From CBDBJL01 sp965206365 (lineage in GTDB: Bacteria; Pseudomonadota; Alphaproteobacteria; JABAAW01; JAHZMA01), in assembly GCA_965206365.1 (NCBI GenBank), contig CBDBJL010000004.1, positions 62,001-126,000 of the forward strand: 64,000 nucleotides of DNA, given 5' to 3'. The notes below the pieces were generated by a model. The model saw nothing but the letters and a program-made list of their open reading frames with translations, searched no databases and was not told the DNA's origin. Below, in pieces: positions 8,775 to 17,715 of this stretch. Each line of letters starts with the position of its first letter. Position 1 is the stretch's first letter. The translations under genes were made by a program, and so were the position numbers.

Positions 8775-9365
8775 ATGGCCCCTAAACACACCCCTATTTG
8801 CGACTTTACATTCCATGCCCCCGATTTTCTGTTACCAAATTTTGGTGCTAACCCTCATAATCTAAGCAAAATTCAAGAAAACATACCTTTGCGTTTTTCG
8901 AATATCCAAGGGTTAAATGGTACTTTAATTGTTTTTATTTGCAATCATTGCCCTTATGTAAAATCAATAATTTCCGACCTTGTAGAAATTTTTACCTTAT
9001 TGCGAGCGGAAGATATCGGAATCTGTGCAATCATGCCTAACGATATTAAAAGCCATCCTGAAGATGCCCCGGATAAAATGCAAGAATTTGCATTGCAGCA
9101 CAGCTTCACTTTTCCTTATCTGTATGATGCCAAACAACAAACCGCACATGATTATCATGCCGTTTGTACACCTGATTTTTTTGGCTTTAACCAAGCCGGT
9201 CAGCTTAATTATCGTGGCAGATTATACGATCCTAAAAATAAACCTTCTTTGTTAACCCAGGCTGAACTCTACCTGGCTATGCTGCAAATTTCAAAAACGC
9301 AAACCGGACCCGTAACGCAAAATGCCTCTATGGGTTGTTCTATTAAATGGCATAATACATGCTAA
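8775..9365 (+). CDS. Thioredoxin-fold redoxin (AhpC/TSA-like)
   Basis: A 196-residue thioredoxin-fold protein of the AhpC/TSA-like group. The redox motif is CNHCPYVKS, the signature of a thioredoxin family found in many bacteria with unclear substrate. Further family features are the APDFLLPNFG start strand, the IMPNDIKSHPEDAP segment and YDAKQQTAHDYHAVCTPDFF. There is no signal peptide, so it is cytoplasmic. It lies 7 bases after the TRAP binding protein and overlaps gtrA by 7 bases, suggesting one transcript. Confidence 0.83.
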   Translation: MAPKHTPICDFTFHAPDFLLPNFGANPHNLSKIQENIPLRFSNIQGLNGTLIVFICNHCPYVKSIISDLVEIFTLLRAEDIGICAIMPNDIKSHPEDAPDKMQEFALQHSFTFPYLYDAKQQTAHDYHAVCTPDFFGFNQAGQLNYRGRLYDPKNKPSLLTQAELYLAMLQISKTQTGPVTQNASMGCSIKWHNTC

Positions 9366-9880
9366 ATTTATTTTTTAAAATTCTTCTTTTCCTGCAGATC
9401 CTACCGAAAGAAGAATATTCACGTAGAAAAATCAGTGCCGCTAATAAAGATATTATTTTAGAAATTTTTCGCTATTGCATTGTTGGTGGAGCCAATACAG
9501 CCTTTTATTTTCTGGTAGCAATTTTATTCTATCGCTATTTCCACATAGGCCCCTTAAAATCCAATCTTTTTGCTTTATCACTCTGTTTTCTTACGGGTTT
9601 TGTTGCCCATAATTATTTCACCTATCAACAACAACACATAAAATTTACAATTTTTATCAGATTCATTATCTTGCAAATTTTCTCTATTATACTTTCACAA
9701 ATCGTTGTTTATGTGATCGTGATCGAATTAGAATGGGTTTACGAAATTTCCTTATTACTTAGCTTACTTATTTTACCGCCCCTGTGCTGGACAAGCGGAA
9801 AATTCTGGGTATTTAAGGGGATCCGCCGAGCCAAAAAAATTAAAGCAGAACTTAGTCGCCCATCCCTTAAAAATCAATAA
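9359..9880 (+). CDS. GtrA-like four-helix membrane protein
   Basis: A 173-residue membrane protein with about four transmembrane helices and the GtrA-family hallmarks FRYCIVGGANTAFYFLVA near residue 42, FVAHNYFTY in the middle and WTSGKFWVF at the C-terminus. GtrA proteins are thought to help flip or handle polyprenyl-linked sugars for glycan decoration. No partner glycosyltransferase is adjacent, so the substrate is unknown. The ATG lies inside the end of the redoxin gene. Confidence 0.82.
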   Translation: MLNLFFKILLFLQILPKEEYSRRKISAANKDIILEIFRYCIVGGANTAFYFLVAILFYRYFHIGPLKSNLFALSLCFLTGFVAHNYFTYQQQHIKFTIFIRFIILQIFSIILSQIVVYVIVIELEWVYEISLLLSLLILPPLCWTSGKFWVFKGIRRAKKIKAELSRPSLKNQ

Positions 9881-9900
9881 CATCGTTACTTTATCCGAAA

Positions 9901-10329
9901 ATGCCGAAAAAACCTATGCCTTCTATTCTTAAATCCGCACAAATGTTAATGGATGATTTTGCCTATCTTGATGATTGGGAAGAACGTTATCGCTATATTA
10001 TTGATTTAGGGGATCAATTGCCTAGCTTTGCAGATCACCTCAAAATAAAAGCCAATCAACTATCCGGCTGCACCTCACAAGTATGGTTTAGCCATGAATA
10101 TAAAGATGCAAAAATTTTTCTTGCTGCTACCAGCGATTCTAGCATTGTACGTGGCTTAATCGCTGTTTTATTCACCCTTTACAACCAACGCCATCCTGAT
10201 GAAATTTTAACGTATAATGCCAATGATCTTTTTACAAATATCGGTTTAACTCAACATTTAAGCCCTTCACGTAGTAATGGGTTCCACGCCATGTTAACCA
10301 AGATTAAAACCATTGCGAAAAACCCCTAA
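9901..10329 (+). CDS. sufE: Cysteine desulfurase activator SufE
   Basis: Sulfur acceptor that takes persulfide from SufS and passes it to the SufBCD scaffold. The persulfide-carrying cysteine is Cys57 in the conserved LSGCTSQVW motif. The FAYLDDWEERYRYIIDLG start and the IVRGLIAVL segment are also typical. The 142 residues match the family. It ends tail to tail with the pseudouridine synthase gene, sharing 4 bases. No sufS or sufBCD genes are in the window. Confidence 0.93.
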   Translation: MPKKPMPSILKSAQMLMDDFAYLDDWEERYRYIIDLGDQLPSFADHLKIKANQLSGCTSQVWFSHEYKDAKIFLAATSDSSIVRGLIAVLFTLYNQRHPDEILTYNANDLFTNIGLTQHLSPSRSNGFHAMLTKIKTIAKNP

Positions 10330-11354
10330 GTAATTTGCTCTAACTGTTTTTCTAGAATTTGCAGATCTTCTGGTAATTCACTGTTAAATTTTAATCTCTC
10401 ACCGGTTTGCGGATGGGTAAAGGCTAAATAAGTCGCATGCAGGGCCTGCCTTGCCAATTGGACCCCGACAATTTCACGCTTGCTTCCATAAGTGGCATCA
10501 CCGATCAAAGGCAATTTTTCTGCTGCCATCTGCACTCTAATTTGATGGGTACGCCCGGTATAAAGAGTGCATTTTATTTTGGCTGCAACATTGCCATAAC
10601 GTTTTTGACAATGATATTCCATAATGGCATGTTTTCCTTGATTGCGATTATCATTACTATTCTTGATATTTTTCTCCCTATCAACCGAATTATGCCCGCG
10701 CAAAGCCATTTTCTTTCTGTGAATCGGATGCCTACCAATATAACCTTCTAGCTTGGCATAATTTTGCTTCACAATGCCCTGCACAAACGCATCGTAAACT
10801 CGCTCAATAGTATGCTGAGCAAATTGTTTGGATAAAAATTGATGCGCATCATCATTTTTTGCCACCACCAAAATACCGCTAGTATCTTTATCGATTCGAT
10901 GCACAATTCCCGGACGACGAACCCCACCAATCCCCGATAATGTCTTGCCGCAATGAGATAACAGCGCATTCACCAAAGTGCCTTGCCATTGCCCAGCTGC
11001 GGGATGCACGCACATAAAAGCTGGCTTATCTACCACCAATAATTCCTGATCTTCATACAAAATATTGAGCGTTATTGCTTCAGCTTTGATTTCCGATATT
11101 GTTGGTTCTGGAATCTGCCAGCGCAAAATATCGCCTGTCGCAACTTGATAATCCGGAGCCTGAATCATCATTTGATTCACGAAAACATGCTGTGAAATAA
11201 TTATTTTTTTTGCCTGCTCTCGGCTAATTCCTGCCAACATAGCAAGGGATTTGTCTATTCGATTTTTTCCCAAAATTTTTGCTGATTCTTGCCATTTTTC
11301 TGGCCGACCCGCAAAATTATTCTTCATCATATCCTCAGACATGTTTTCAACCAT
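10326..11354 (-). CDS. rluD: RluA-family 23S rRNA pseudouridine synthase (RluD/RluC-like)
   Basis: Pseudouridine synthase with an N-terminal S4 RNA-binding domain (about residues 30-80, RIDKSLAML then ISREQAKKIIISQHVFVN) and the RluA catalytic domain. The catalytic Asp155 is in VHRIDKDTSGILVVAK. The late motif is TGRTHQIRVQMA. A polar, asparagine-rich insertion of about 20 residues (about 220-241) interrupts the region after KKMALRG. RluD and RluC share these motifs, so the exact target uridines are inferred. It follows the protease gene on the same strand with essentially no gap. Confidence 0.87.
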   Translation of the reverse strand: MVENMSEDMMKNNFAGRPEKWQESAKILGKNRIDKSLAMLAGISREQAKKIIISQHVFVNQMMIQAPDYQVATGDILRWQIPEPTISEIKAEAITLNILYEDQELLVVDKPAFMCVHPAAGQWQGTLVNALLSHCGKTLSGIGGVRRPGIVHRIDKDTSGILVVAKNDDAHQFLSKQFAQHTIERVYDAFVQGIVKQNYAKLEGYIGRHPIHRKKMALRGHNSVDREKNIKNSNDNRNQGKHAIMEYHCQKRYGNVAAKIKCTLYTGRTHQIRVQMAAEKLPLIGDATYGSKREIVGVQLARQALHATYLAFTHPQTGERLKFNSELPEDLQILEKQLEQIT

Positions 11355-12769
11355 TAGGGCTGCGCTCGCGCTTGAATATTAGCAATTTGTAACAAAATAT
11401 CTTCCGCGCGTAACAAAGTTGTAGGCTGTATTTGCGGATCGTTTTTACTTTGCGTCGCAAATTTTGCGGCTCTTTTCAATTCACCCAACCTAAAAGCATA
11501 TTCAGCCCTTGCCAAATCACGTTGACTTGGTTGATTTAGCCATTCATGAATTGTTCCTAATAATTGCCATACCGCCCCAATATCATTATCGGCATTCAGT
11601 GCCCGATAAGCATAAATTTGGGCTTGCTTAAAATTACGTTTTTCAGCTTCGGTTAAAGGCGGAGCATTTTCAAGATTGGGCGGTTTCCGATTATGGAATA
11701 TTTGTTTGGCAATCGCTACGGCTAATTGGTAGTGAAGTAGCGCAGTTGGCTTTGATTGTGCGCGCAAAAGCTCCAAAGCATGATGGTAGGATTGGATCGC
11801 ATCCTTATATTTTTGCACTTGAATCATAAGCTCAGCGCGTAATTCGTATAAATAGGGATTATTCGCTTCTTCCGCAATAAGTGACTCGATCAAAGAAACC
11901 GCCCGTTGAAAATTATGGTTGCGATAATAGGCAATCATTTGCGCATATCGCTTATTATTACTTTGCCCGGAATAGGATCTCAAAACATCATCAACCTTGT
12001 GACTATAGGCAATAATTTTAATTTTCATGCGCTTATGCGTCATTGCCAAATTTACCCGTTCTTTTTTATCTTTATAAGGCGATGTTTTGATTTGATGGTT
12101 AAAAAAAGCAACTCGATCTTTGCTGATAGGGTGGCTTAATAAATACTGATCATAGTTAATTCCCACTTCTTTCGATGCCAATAAATCTAAGAAATTCTTT
12201 ATAAATTTTGGGGAAATTTCAGATTTATGTAGCAAATCTGCCGCAATTTGATCTGCCGCAATTTCACGCAATCGTACCCCCCCTAAATAAGTTTTAGTCG
12301 CAACATCACTCCCCCCAACCGCGCCAAGAACCGCAACGCCTACATCTTTACTGGCAAGCCCGGCAGCAATCGCAGTTAAAGTACTTGCCAAAGATATACG
12401 ATTCGCATCATACTGACTCTGCAAACTTTGAGCCACATGCCCAGCAAGAATATGGCCCAATTCATGAGCCAAAACTCCGGTAATCTCTTCCGGCGAGTTT
12501 GTTTCTACGATTAATCCAGTATGAACAAAAATATAATCTCCACCCGCAACAAACGCATTAATTGTGGGATCGGAAATTGCATAAATTTTAATCTTGCCTT
12601 GCGGATAATTTGCCGCTTCTAATACCGGCGCCGCTAAATCTTGTAAAAATTGTTCGATCTCACTATCACGTACCAAACCTTGCTGCCCCATGGCAATAGG
12701 TGCAAACCCAACCAAAAAAGACCAAAGAAAAAATACGAATAATAACCGCAATGATAATAATTTTTGCAC
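11354..12769 (-). CDS. M48-family periplasmic metalloprotease with TPR repeats (BepA/YfgC-like)
   Basis: Zinc metalloprotease with an N-terminal signal peptide (hydrophobic segment residues 4-26, cleavage near MGQQ). The zinc site HELGH is at residues 102-106, followed by a downstream REIAADQIAADLL helix that supplies the third ligand. The C-terminal ~200 residues are helical repeats of TPR type (NPYLYELRAELMIQVQKYKDAIQSYHHAL and following). This domain order is that of BepA, which handles outer-membrane assembly and quality control of LptD. Function is inferred from the family. Confidence 0.88.
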   Translation of the reverse strand: MQKLLSLRLLFVFFLWSFLVGFAPIAMGQQGLVRDSEIEQFLQDLAAPVLEAANYPQGKIKIYAISDPTINAFVAGGDYIFVHTGLIVETNSPEEITGVLAHELGHILAGHVAQSLQSQYDANRISLASTLTAIAAGLASKDVGVAVLGAVGGSDVATKTYLGGVRLREIAADQIAADLLHKSEISPKFIKNFLDLLASKEVGINYDQYLLSHPISKDRVAFFNHQIKTSPYKDKKERVNLAMTHKRMKIKIIAYSHKVDDVLRSYSGQSNNKRYAQMIAYYRNHNFQRAVSLIESLIAEEANNPYLYELRAELMIQVQKYKDAIQSYHHALELLRAQSKPTALLHYQLAVAIAKQIFHNRKPPNLENAPPLTEAEKRNFKQAQIYAYRALNADNDIGAVWQLLGTIHEWLNQPSQRDLARAEYAFRLGELKRAAKFATQSKNDPQIQPTTLLRAEDILLQIANIQARAQP

Positions 12770-12809
12770 TGTAATTTTTCCCTTCCCCTTGATTTATTCT
12801 AAACGAGAT

Positions 12810-13508
12810 TTATTCTAAACGAATCGGTAACTCAACCAGACTATAGCCTCGTCCCCATGCGGTGTGAACATAATTTGTTTGCTGGGGATCTAAATCCATA
12901 AGTTTTTTCCGCAATTTACAAATAAATACCGCAATAATACTTTGCGAAAGCTGTTTCTGCGCTGTAGAATGATAAAGCTTTGCCATAATCGCTTCTTTAC
13001 TAATGGCTACGCTTTGATTTAACATCAACATCTCAAGGATCAGATATTCTTTTGCCGTTAAATTAACAAACTTATCATTTACAAAAACCTGTTTTTGCCC
13101 TAGCTCTAAGCGCAAATTTCCAATTTCAATTGATGCCGACATCAAACCTTGCCCACGCCGAAGTAAAGCATAAATTCGCGCCACTAATTCACGCTGATCA
13201 AAAGGTTTCGTTACATAATCATCCGCACCAAAATTAAAACCTTGAATTTTATTTTCCATATGGGAAAGCTTTGAAAGAATTAATACTGGCACGTGAATAT
13301 TTTCCGCCCGTAAATTTTGCAAAACCTGATAACCATCCTGATCTGGCAACATTAATTCCAAAATAATCAGATCAAATGCCTTGCTTTGTACCTCATTCAA
13401 CACGGCCGCACCACGCGTAACATTATCGACAACAAATTTCTCACGATTCAAAATCTCTGTAACCGTATTAACCGTCAATAAATCATCTTCCACTAGTAAA
13501 ACACGCAT
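12810..13508 (-). CDS. ctrA: CtrA-type cell-cycle response regulator with Glu at phospho-acceptor position 51
   Basis: OmpR/PhoB-class response regulator. It opens with MRVLLVEDD, keeps the acidic pocket (Glu7, Asp8, Asp9), the switch serine in LILS and the lysine in TKPF. The DNA-binding domain has LTAKEYLILEML, the CtrA-typical VFICKLRKKL and WGRGYSL. Position 51, the phosphorylated Asp of CtrA (family context LLDLNLPD), is Glu here: the codon is GAA in IILELMLPD, read directly from the complement. In Caulobacter, D51E is the classical phosphorylation-independent active form of CtrA. ctrA next to fliI-fliJ is a known alphaproteobacterial arrangement. A paralogue that lost phosphorylation is the alternative. 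Confidence 0.83.
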   Translation of the reverse strand: MRVLLVEDDLLTVNTVTEILNREKFVVDNVTRGAAVLNEVQSKAFDLIILELMLPDQDGYQVLQNLRAENIHVPVLILSKLSHMENKIQGFNFGADDYVTKPFDQRELVARIYALLRRGQGLMSASIEIGNLRLELGQKQVFVNDKFVNLTAKEYLILEMLMLNQSVAISKEAIMAKLYHSTAQKQLSQSIIAVFICKLRKKLMDLDPQQTNYVHTAWGRGYSLVELPIRLE

Positions 13509-13547
13509 TCCTAACCATCTCTTTGGTAAAATTTCAGATTAACAATA

Positions 13548-13562
13548 TTAAAACATATTTAA
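13548..13562. promoter_or_regulatory. Perfect CtrA box TTAA-N7-TTAA between ctrA and fliI
   Basis: The sequence TTAAAACATATTTAA matches the CtrA consensus exactly. It lies 40 bases before the ctrA start and about 147 bases before fliI, in the 200-base divergent region. The surroundings are very AT-rich with three other TTAA tetramers, so chance occurrence is possible; the position is what makes it credible for autoregulation and control of the flagellar genes. Confidence 0.5.
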
Positions 13563-13708
13563 ACAAAAAATTAAATATTAATAAAATATAAATAGGGTGT
13601 AGCAATAAGTTTGTTTCTTTTTGTCGATTTTTTTGATATTGTTGAGAAGTGTGCCTGTATTTTAGGTAATTTTTTACTTAAATTTCAACTTTTACAGAAT
13701 GATTTTTT

Positions 13709-15190
13709 ATGCATTTTTTTGAGCTAATGCGTCGTGAGGTGATGCGCGTTACCCCTTATGATGTTAGTGGTGAAGTGGTTGCGGTTAATGGGTTAGCGAT
13801 TTCGATTGCCGGCATTTCAGAACATATCACGATTGGTGAGCGTTGCTTTTTGCAACGCCAAAATTGCCAGCCACTTTCATGTGAGGTTATTAGTATCAAT
13901 ACCACTACTGTTACCGCAATGGCTTTTGGTTCCCTTGAGGGGATTGGCATTGGAAATCGTGTTACAATTACCCACAGCCATGCCGTTATTTACCCCCATA
14001 CAAGCTGGCTAGGGCGCACCTTAAATGCTTTTGGCGACGCTTTGGATGATGAAGGTGCTCTGGTTGTTGGCGATCAATCTTTTCCGATTCAAGCAAGCCC
14101 CCCTCCAGCGCATCAACGACGCCGTATGGGCAATAAATTAGCCATTGGTGTGCGCGCCATTGATTGTTTTACCCCTTGTTGTAAAGGGCAAAGAATGGGT
14201 ATTTTTGCCGGCTCTGGTGTGGGCAAATCTATTTTGCTTTCGATGATTGCCCGCAATAGTTTGGCTGATGTTATTGTAGTGGGCCTTATTGGTGAACGCG
14301 GGCGCGAGGTACGCGAATTTATTGAAACTGCTTTGGGCGAAGCAGGTATGAAACGTTGCGTTATCGTGGTGGCTACATCCGATGAACCCGCTTTGTGTCG
14401 GAAACAAGCAGCCTTTACTGCCATAACGATCGCTGAATATTTTCGAAGTGTTGGTCAAGATGTTTTATTATTGCTAGATTCTGTCACTCGCTTTGCGATG
14501 GCACTGCGCGAAATCGGGCTTTCCGTAGGCGAACCGCCTACCACCAAGGGCTATCCCCCTTCGGTCTTTACCGAATTGCCTAAATTGTTAGAACGTGCCG
14601 GTACGGGAAGAATGAAGCCCAATGATACTGGTAAATATGATGGTAATATTACCGCATTATTCACAATTTTGGTCGAAGGTGATGATCATAACGAACCTAT
14701 TTCAGATGCGATTCGTGGTATTTTAGATGGACATCTGGTTTTAAACCGAGCCATTGCCCAGCGCGGACGTTATCCTGCCCTTGATATCTTACAATCCGTA
14801 TCTCGTGCCTTACCCACTTGTAACAATCAAATTGAAAATAATATTCTCCATATCGCCCGTGAAAACATATCTCTTTACGACGAAATGTCGGATTTAATTA
14901 GCCTTGGAACCTATCGAAAAGGCACAGATGCCAAAACCGATACTGCGATTCGTTTGCATGATCCTTTAGAGAAATTTCTGCATCAAGACCCTGAAGAGAA
15001 ATCTACCATCGAGGAAGCTTATTCGCAAATGGCAGCGATTCTTGATATGCCCTATAACCCCCCTTCTGCGAACCCTGCCATGCCAAAAGCCCCAACACAA
15101 GCCACGCAAAATAGAGTAGAAAATCATTTGAAACAACCGAAAAATTATGCCAGTGATCCGCAACAACCAACAAAAATTTTAAATTCTTAA
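13709..15190 (+). CDS. fliI: Flagellum-specific ATPase FliI
   Basis: ATPase of the flagellar type III export apparatus, energising export of rod, hook and filament subunits with FliH and FliJ. It has an F1-beta-like fold: N-terminal barrel, then Walker A GSGVGKS near residue 169, GLIGERGREVREFIE, LLLLDSVTRFAMALREIGL (Walker B) and the GEPPTTKGYPPSVFTELPKLLERAG signature. At 493 residues it exceeds the usual ~440-460 because of a C-terminal tail of ~45 residues rich in Pro, Ala, Gln and Asn. The gene starts with ATG 13709 and precedes fliJ. Confidence 0.94.
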   Translation: MHFFELMRREVMRVTPYDVSGEVVAVNGLAISIAGISEHITIGERCFLQRQNCQPLSCEVISINTTTVTAMAFGSLEGIGIGNRVTITHSHAVIYPHTSWLGRTLNAFGDALDDEGALVVGDQSFPIQASPPPAHQRRRMGNKLAIGVRAIDCFTPCCKGQRMGIFAGSGVGKSILLSMIARNSLADVIVVGLIGERGREVREFIETALGEAGMKRCVIVVATSDEPALCRKQAAFTAITIAEYFRSVGQDVLLLLDSVTRFAMALREIGLSVGEPPTTKGYPPSVFTELPKLLERAGTGRMKPNDTGKYDGNITALFTILVEGDDHNEPISDAIRGILDGHLVLNRAIAQRGRYPALDILQSVSRALPTCNNQIENNILHIARENISLYDEMSDLISLGTYRKGTDAKTDTAIRLHDPLEKFLHQDPEEKSTIEEAYSQMAAILDMPYNPPSANPAMPKAPTQATQNRVENHLKQPKNYASDPQQPTKILNS

Positions 15191-15221
15191 GCCAAGATAA
15201 AAATACCAGGTTAGAAACATC

Positions 15222-15650
15222 ATGCTAAAAACATTAAAAACTTTAATTCGCGTACAAGATAGTACATTAAAAATAACACAACAAAAATTAGCGGAAGCCT
15301 TGGCCGGTGAAGAAAAAATGCGTCATTACTTAAAACTACATGAACAAAAAATGCAGGCTGAAACGGAATTTGTTCAAAATAACAATTCTTACAATCATTT
15401 GGCCAGCCAAAGCTATGGCGAATATATGATTCATGCAACTGCTACCCAGAAAAATTTGCAATCCCTTTTGCGTGATGCCGAAGGCGTTACCCAAATTGCG
15501 CGCAATAATTTGTTAACAGCTTATCGTGAAAGTAAAAAATTAAAAAAAATTGAAACTCGGAAAAAAGCTGAATGGCAAACTGAATTGAATGCAAAAGAGC
15601 AAAAAGGAATCGATGATTTGGTGCAGAGCCTCCAAGCTAGAAAAAATTAA
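15222..15650 (+). CDS. fliJ: Flagellar export chaperone FliJ-like coiled-coil protein
   Basis: A 142-residue, charged, almost wholly helical protein starting LKTLKTLIRVQDSTLKITQQKL, which is the FliJ N-terminal pattern, with heptad-like coiled coil throughout and a lysine-rich end. FliJ couples FliI to the export gate FlhA and acts as escort for chaperones. Sequence conservation in the family is low, so the call leans on size, coiled coil and position 31 bases after fliI. Confidence 0.82.
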   Translation: MLKTLKTLIRVQDSTLKITQQKLAEALAGEEKMRHYLKLHEQKMQAETEFVQNNNSYNHLASQSYGEYMIHATATQKNLQSLLRDAEGVTQIARNNLLTAYRESKKLKKIETRKKAEWQTELNAKEQKGIDDLVQSLQARKN

Positions 15651-15727
15651 GCCATCTTACAATCTAAATTTTAACCTTCACCACCACCACTTGCACCCTG
15701 AGACACATAATAGTATAATGGTACAAT

Positions 15728-17695
15728 ATGAACGACCTATTCTCGCAAAAAAAAACAAGCTATACCGCAAAAGATATTGAAGTTCTTGAGGGTTTGGAGC
15801 CTGTGCGTCGCCGCCCGGGTATGTATGTTGGGGGCACCGACGAAAATGCCCTGCATCATTTATTCTCGGAAGTTTTGGATAATGCTATGGACGAGGCTTT
15901 ATCAGGCTTTGCCCGCAATATCGATTGCGAGCTTGATGAAAATGGCGCGATTACCGTGCGTGATGATGGTCGTGGTATCCCTTGCGAACCTCACCCACGC
16001 TATCCTACCAAATCAGCATTAGAGGTAATTTTAACCAGCCTGCATTCCGGCGGTAAATTTTCGGGCGATGCTTATGAAATATCAGGAGGGCTACATGGGG
16101 TCGGCATTTCCGTTGTTAATGCACTATCCGATGATTTTTCAGTTACCGTTACCCGAAATGGCAAAGAACATAAATTACAATGCGTGCGTGGAAAACCAAC
16201 AAAAGCTTTGGATATTCGCCCCGCACAACAAAAAACTCTTACTGGCACAACAATTACTTTTCACCCTGATCCAGAAATTTTTGGTACGCTAACTTTTAGC
16301 CCCGAACGGCTTTTTAAAATGGCGCAATCCAAGGCCTATCTTCATGGTGTCGTTCGAATTCGATGGCAATGTGCTTCGAAAATTGCCGAAAATGCAAATA
16401 TTCCTACGCAAGCAAATTTCCGTTACCCGCGAGGCTTACTCGATTATTTAGATATGCGTTGCGAAGGACGAGAGAAATTACTCACCCATGATTTTACTGG
16501 TGATGTTAAAAATGATCATAACGAACGTGTTCAATGGGCAATTAGCTGGTTTAAAAATAGCAATAATATCAATGAATCTTGGTGCAATGCCGTACCCACC
16601 CCACAAGGAGGCTATCATGAGGTCGCCATGCGCCATGTACTCCTGCGCGGGTTGAAAAATTATGCTGAACTCGCTGGCAACAAACATGCCACACAATTAA
16701 CCGCCGATGATCTTATTACGAATTGCGCTTTGTTGATTTCAGTTTTCATTCGTGAACCTCAATTTCAAGGGCAAACCAAAGAAAGGCTGGTCTCGCCCGA
16801 AGTAAGTAAGTTAATTGATACTGCAACCCGCGATTATTTAGAACATTGGTTAACGGCAGATCCCGCACAAGCAGATTTTTTATTAAACCGTTCCCTAGAA
16901 AATATGGAAGAGCGACTGAAGAAACGCGCCGAGCGTACTTTGCGCAAAACCCCGATTCAACGATTACGCTTGCCTGGCAAACTCTCAGATTGCTCAGTGC
17001 AAAGCAGCATCGGTACCGAATTGTTTATTGTTGAAGGCGATTCTGCTGGTGGCAGTGCAAAACAAGCCAGAATGCGCACCTTTCAAGCGGTGCTTCCGTT
17101 GCGCGGTAAAATTTTAAATGTCGCCTCGGCAACCGTAGAAAAATTAGCCCAAAATCAAGAATTATCAGATTTATGCCTTGCCCTAGGGTGTCGCACGCGT
17201 AAAGATTATCGTGAAAAAGATTTGCGTTATGAAAAAATTATCATCATGACCGATGCTGATGTAGATGGGGCCCATATTGCTGCTTTGTTAATGGCATTTT
17301 TTTATCGAGAAATGCCTGATTTAATTTTAGATGATCATCTTTATTTAGCCTTACCGCCACTTTATCGTATTTCCCATGGTAGCAAATTGTTCTATGCCCA
17401 TGATGATACTCAACGCGATAAAATTATCCGCACCAAATTTAAATCCAATCAAAAGCCAGAAATTAGTCGATTCAAAGGTTTGGGAGAAATGCCTCCTAAA
17501 CAACTCAAAGAAACAACAATGAACCCAGAGACTCGCAATTTAATGCAGATCACGATCCCCGATCTTCAAGCTGGTGAGACCATAGCATTTCAAGAAACAA
17601 AAGATCTCGTAGAAGATTTGTTAGGGCGCAATGCTGAAAAACGTTTTACATTCATTTGCAATCATGCCCCTTTTGCTACTGATCTAGATATTTAA
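15728..17695 (+). CDS. parE: DNA topoisomerase IV subunit B
   Basis: ATPase subunit of topoisomerase IV, which decatenates daughter chromosomes. The GHKL ATPase domain shows VRRRPGMYVGGTD, LDNAMDEA, DDGRGIP and GGLHGVGISVVNALS. The TOPRIM domain shows LFIVEGDSAGGSAKQARMR and IMTDADVDGAHIAALL. RRRPGMYVGGTD and the 655-residue length favour ParE over GyrB. Its partner parC is at 40567. The ATG at 15728 follows a 77-base gap after fliJ. Confidence 0.94.
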   Translation: MNDLFSQKKTSYTAKDIEVLEGLEPVRRRPGMYVGGTDENALHHLFSEVLDNAMDEALSGFARNIDCELDENGAITVRDDGRGIPCEPHPRYPTKSALEVILTSLHSGGKFSGDAYEISGGLHGVGISVVNALSDDFSVTVTRNGKEHKLQCVRGKPTKALDIRPAQQKTLTGTTITFHPDPEIFGTLTFSPERLFKMAQSKAYLHGVVRIRWQCASKIAENANIPTQANFRYPRGLLDYLDMRCEGREKLLTHDFTGDVKNDHNERVQWAISWFKNSNNINESWCNAVPTPQGGYHEVAMRHVLLRGLKNYAELAGNKHATQLTADDLITNCALLISVFIREPQFQGQTKERLVSPEVSKLIDTATRDYLEHWLTADPAQADFLLNRSLENMEERLKKRAERTLRKTPIQRLRLPGKLSDCSVQSSIGTELFIVEGDSAGGSAKQARMRTFQAVLPLRGKILNVASATVEKLAQNQELSDLCLALGCRTRKDYREKDLRYEKIIIMTDADVDGAHIAALLMAFFYREMPDLILDDHLYLALPPLYRISHGSKLFYAHDDTQRDKIIRTKFKSNQKPEISRFKGLGEMPPKQLKETTMNPETRNLMQITIPDLQAGETIAFQETKDLVEDLLGRNAEKRFTFICNHAPFATDLDI

Positions 17696-17715
17696 CCTTC
17701 CGAAATGAAATCATT

